This document shows positions 5,609-6,359 of a stretch of DNA of 6,359 nucleotides, piece by piece (position 1 is the stretch's first letter; each line of letters starts with the position of its first letter). The stretch covers positions 1 through 6,359 of the forward strand of contig JAFDJI010000230.1 in NCBI GenBank assembly GCA_019307545.1, in the 5' to 3' direction. The position numbers were made by a program, and so were the translations under genes. This DNA is from Deltaproteobacteria bacterium (lineage in GTDB: Bacteria; Myxococcota_A; UBA796; GCA-2862545). A model generated the notes under the pieces. That model saw nothing but the letters and a program-made list of their open reading frames with translations, did not search any database and had not been told where the DNA came from.

Positions 5609-6359
5609 TCAGAACACCAGGCGGTATCCGGCGGTCAGCATCAACTGCATGGCGCTGCTATCGCCGGTGACCACCCCGTCCAGCTTCGAGGTGTGCCAGG
5701 TGAGATGGGCCGCCACCTCTCCGGGCCCCACGGGGTATCGGCCGCCCGCCGCAAGGAGCACCCCTCCCTTGCCGTAATACTCCCGACTCTCGGGGAAGTC
5801 GGCGCCACCGGCCTCGCCGTTGATACGGCTGCGCTGCAGGAAGGCCACCGGAGCGATGGCGACCTCGGGGGTCACCGGCGTCGTGCCGGGCTCCAGCAAC
5901 GCCACCCACCCGCCCAAGGCGAAGGTCCACTCCGACTGGCGCAGGTCATGGCTCCAGATGCCCCCTTCGACCCGGTCGTCGTCCTGGGTCCCCTCGTGGA
6001 TTGGACGGGAGTGGGCCACGGCAAAGAACGGGCGGATGCGGCGCTGCGCCCACGGCAGCTCCACCCCCACCTCCAGGCGTGGGAGGACCGAGGTGGAGAG
6101 GGGGGAGAGGGCAAAGGCCGGGCCGACGTGCAGGCCCGCGAACAGTCCGGGTCCAGCACGCGGTGCGCGCGGCTCCGGCGGGGGTCCCGGCTCCACTTCG
6201 TCCGCCGGCGCCTCCTCCGCAGTGCCCTCATCGGGCTCGGCTGGGGGGGGCTCGGCCGGGGGAGGCTTGGCTGGGGGCGGGGTCTCCTTCGGGGCCACCT
6301 CGCTCCGCTTCACCGGGACCGGGAGCATATCGTCCGCCTCCCTCCCGGACGGCGGCGCC
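5609..6359 (-). CDS. outer-membrane beta-barrel protein (N-terminus probably beyond window)
   Basis: The frame is open to the right window edge. From the first ATG inside the window (6328) there are 239 residues. Residues 17-58 form a Pro/Ala/Glu-rich linker, including three PPA(K/E)P units. Residues about 60-239 show alternating polar and hydrophobic beta strands with aromatic girdle residues: LFAGLHVGPAFAL, RLEVGVELPW, WTFALGGWVALLEP, EVAAHLTWHTS. The chain ends LMLTAGYRLVF, with the terminal Phe typical of proteins assembled by the BAM machinery, which suggests a barrel of about eight strands. No signal peptide follows ATG 6328, although a good ribosome binding site precedes it. Because an outer-membrane protein needs export, I favour a start beyond the window, perhaps with a periplasmic domain ahead of the linker. 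Function is unknown: pore, adhesin or structural protein are all possible. Confidence 0.75.
   Translation of the reverse strand, partial: APPSGREADDMLPVPVKRSEVAPKETPPPAKPPPAEPPPAEPDEGTAEEAPADEVEPGPPPEPRAPRAGPGLFAGLHVGPAFALSPLSTSVLPRLEVGVELPWAQRRIRPFFAVAHSRPIHEGTQDDDRVEGGIWSHDLRQSEWTFALGGWVALLEPGTTPVTPEVAIAPVAFLQRSRINGEAGGADFPESREYYGKGGVLLAAGGRYPVGPGEVAAHLTWHTSKLDGVVTGDSSAMQLMLTAGYRLVF
6233..6277 (-). repeat. three 15-bp tandem coding repeats (PPA-K/E-P units)
   Basis: Three in-frame 15-bp units encode PPAKP, PPAEP and PPAEP in the linker of the barrel protein. They form an extended Pro-rich rod, probably in the periplasm. The repeat contains an 8-base G run (6243-6250), so copy number or frame could vary by slippage. 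Confidence 0.7.
6337..6346 (-). promoter_or_regulatory. possible ribosome binding site before ATG 6328
   Basis: On the minus strand GGGAGGGAGG lies 8 nt before the ATG at 6328, good spacing for translation. It supports the shorter barrel protein, against the missing signal peptide. The purine run is also readable as coding sequence (Gly-Arg-Glu-Ala), so it does not settle the start. Confidence 0.3.

Noticed and set aside
1..6359. A defence, secretion or biosynthetic gene system linking all genes
   Set aside because: Strands alternate, no shared operon is visible and the families (beta-helix enzyme, kinase, protease, J-like protein, barrel) do not match any known linked system.

Overview
This 6.36-kb, strongly GC-rich window fits the chromosome of a myxobacterium-like Gram-negative bacterium (phylum Myxococcota or a close relative). 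The best clue is a secreted metalloprotease ending in a MYXO-CTERM-type tail: a Cys-Gly-Cys motif, a short hydrophobic helix and an Arg cluster. Supporting clues are an outer-membrane beta-barrel protein behind a Pro/Ala/Glu-rich linker and a sensor kinase whose His box is of the H-N-V-G-N-x-L type. I see no RNA genes, CRISPR arrays, insertion sequences, integrases or phage genes. The organism assignment is inference.

Layout. (1) 1-1263, minus: 5' part of a secreted pectate-lyase-like beta-helix protein, cut by the left window edge. (2) 1264-1349: a short divergent intergenic region with a TTGACA box facing the beta-helix gene. (3) 1350-1517, plus: a probable small unknown protein of 55 residues. 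(4) 1583-3211, plus: a membrane sensor histidine kinase with about six N-terminal helices, a coiled coil, an atypical phospho-acceptor helix and a complete HATPase domain. No response regulator is in view. (5) 3181-4542, minus: an HExxH zinc metalloprotease with signal peptide and MYXO-CTERM tail. Its 3' end overlaps the kinase 3' end by 31 bp. (6) 4601-5605, plus: a DnaJ/CbpA-like protein whose J domain lacks the HPD triad, with a Pro-rich linker in place of the G/F region. (7) 5609-6359, minus: the C-terminal part of an outer-membrane beta-barrel protein that runs off the right edge. It is convergent with the DnaJ-like gene, with only 3 bp between the two stop codons.

The genes do not form one obvious operon; strands alternate almost gene by gene. 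Three of the six products (beta-helix enzyme, metalloprotease, barrel) belong to the cell envelope or are secreted. The kinase could sense membrane or envelope state, and the DnaJ-like protein could act as an Hsp70-independent holdase, but no functional link between these genes can be shown from this sequence. I found no convincing new multi-gene system. The items most worth a second look are the HPD-less J protein, the kinase's unusual phospho-acceptor region, the MYXO-CTERM protease with its uncertain start, and the small ORF upstream of the kinase.
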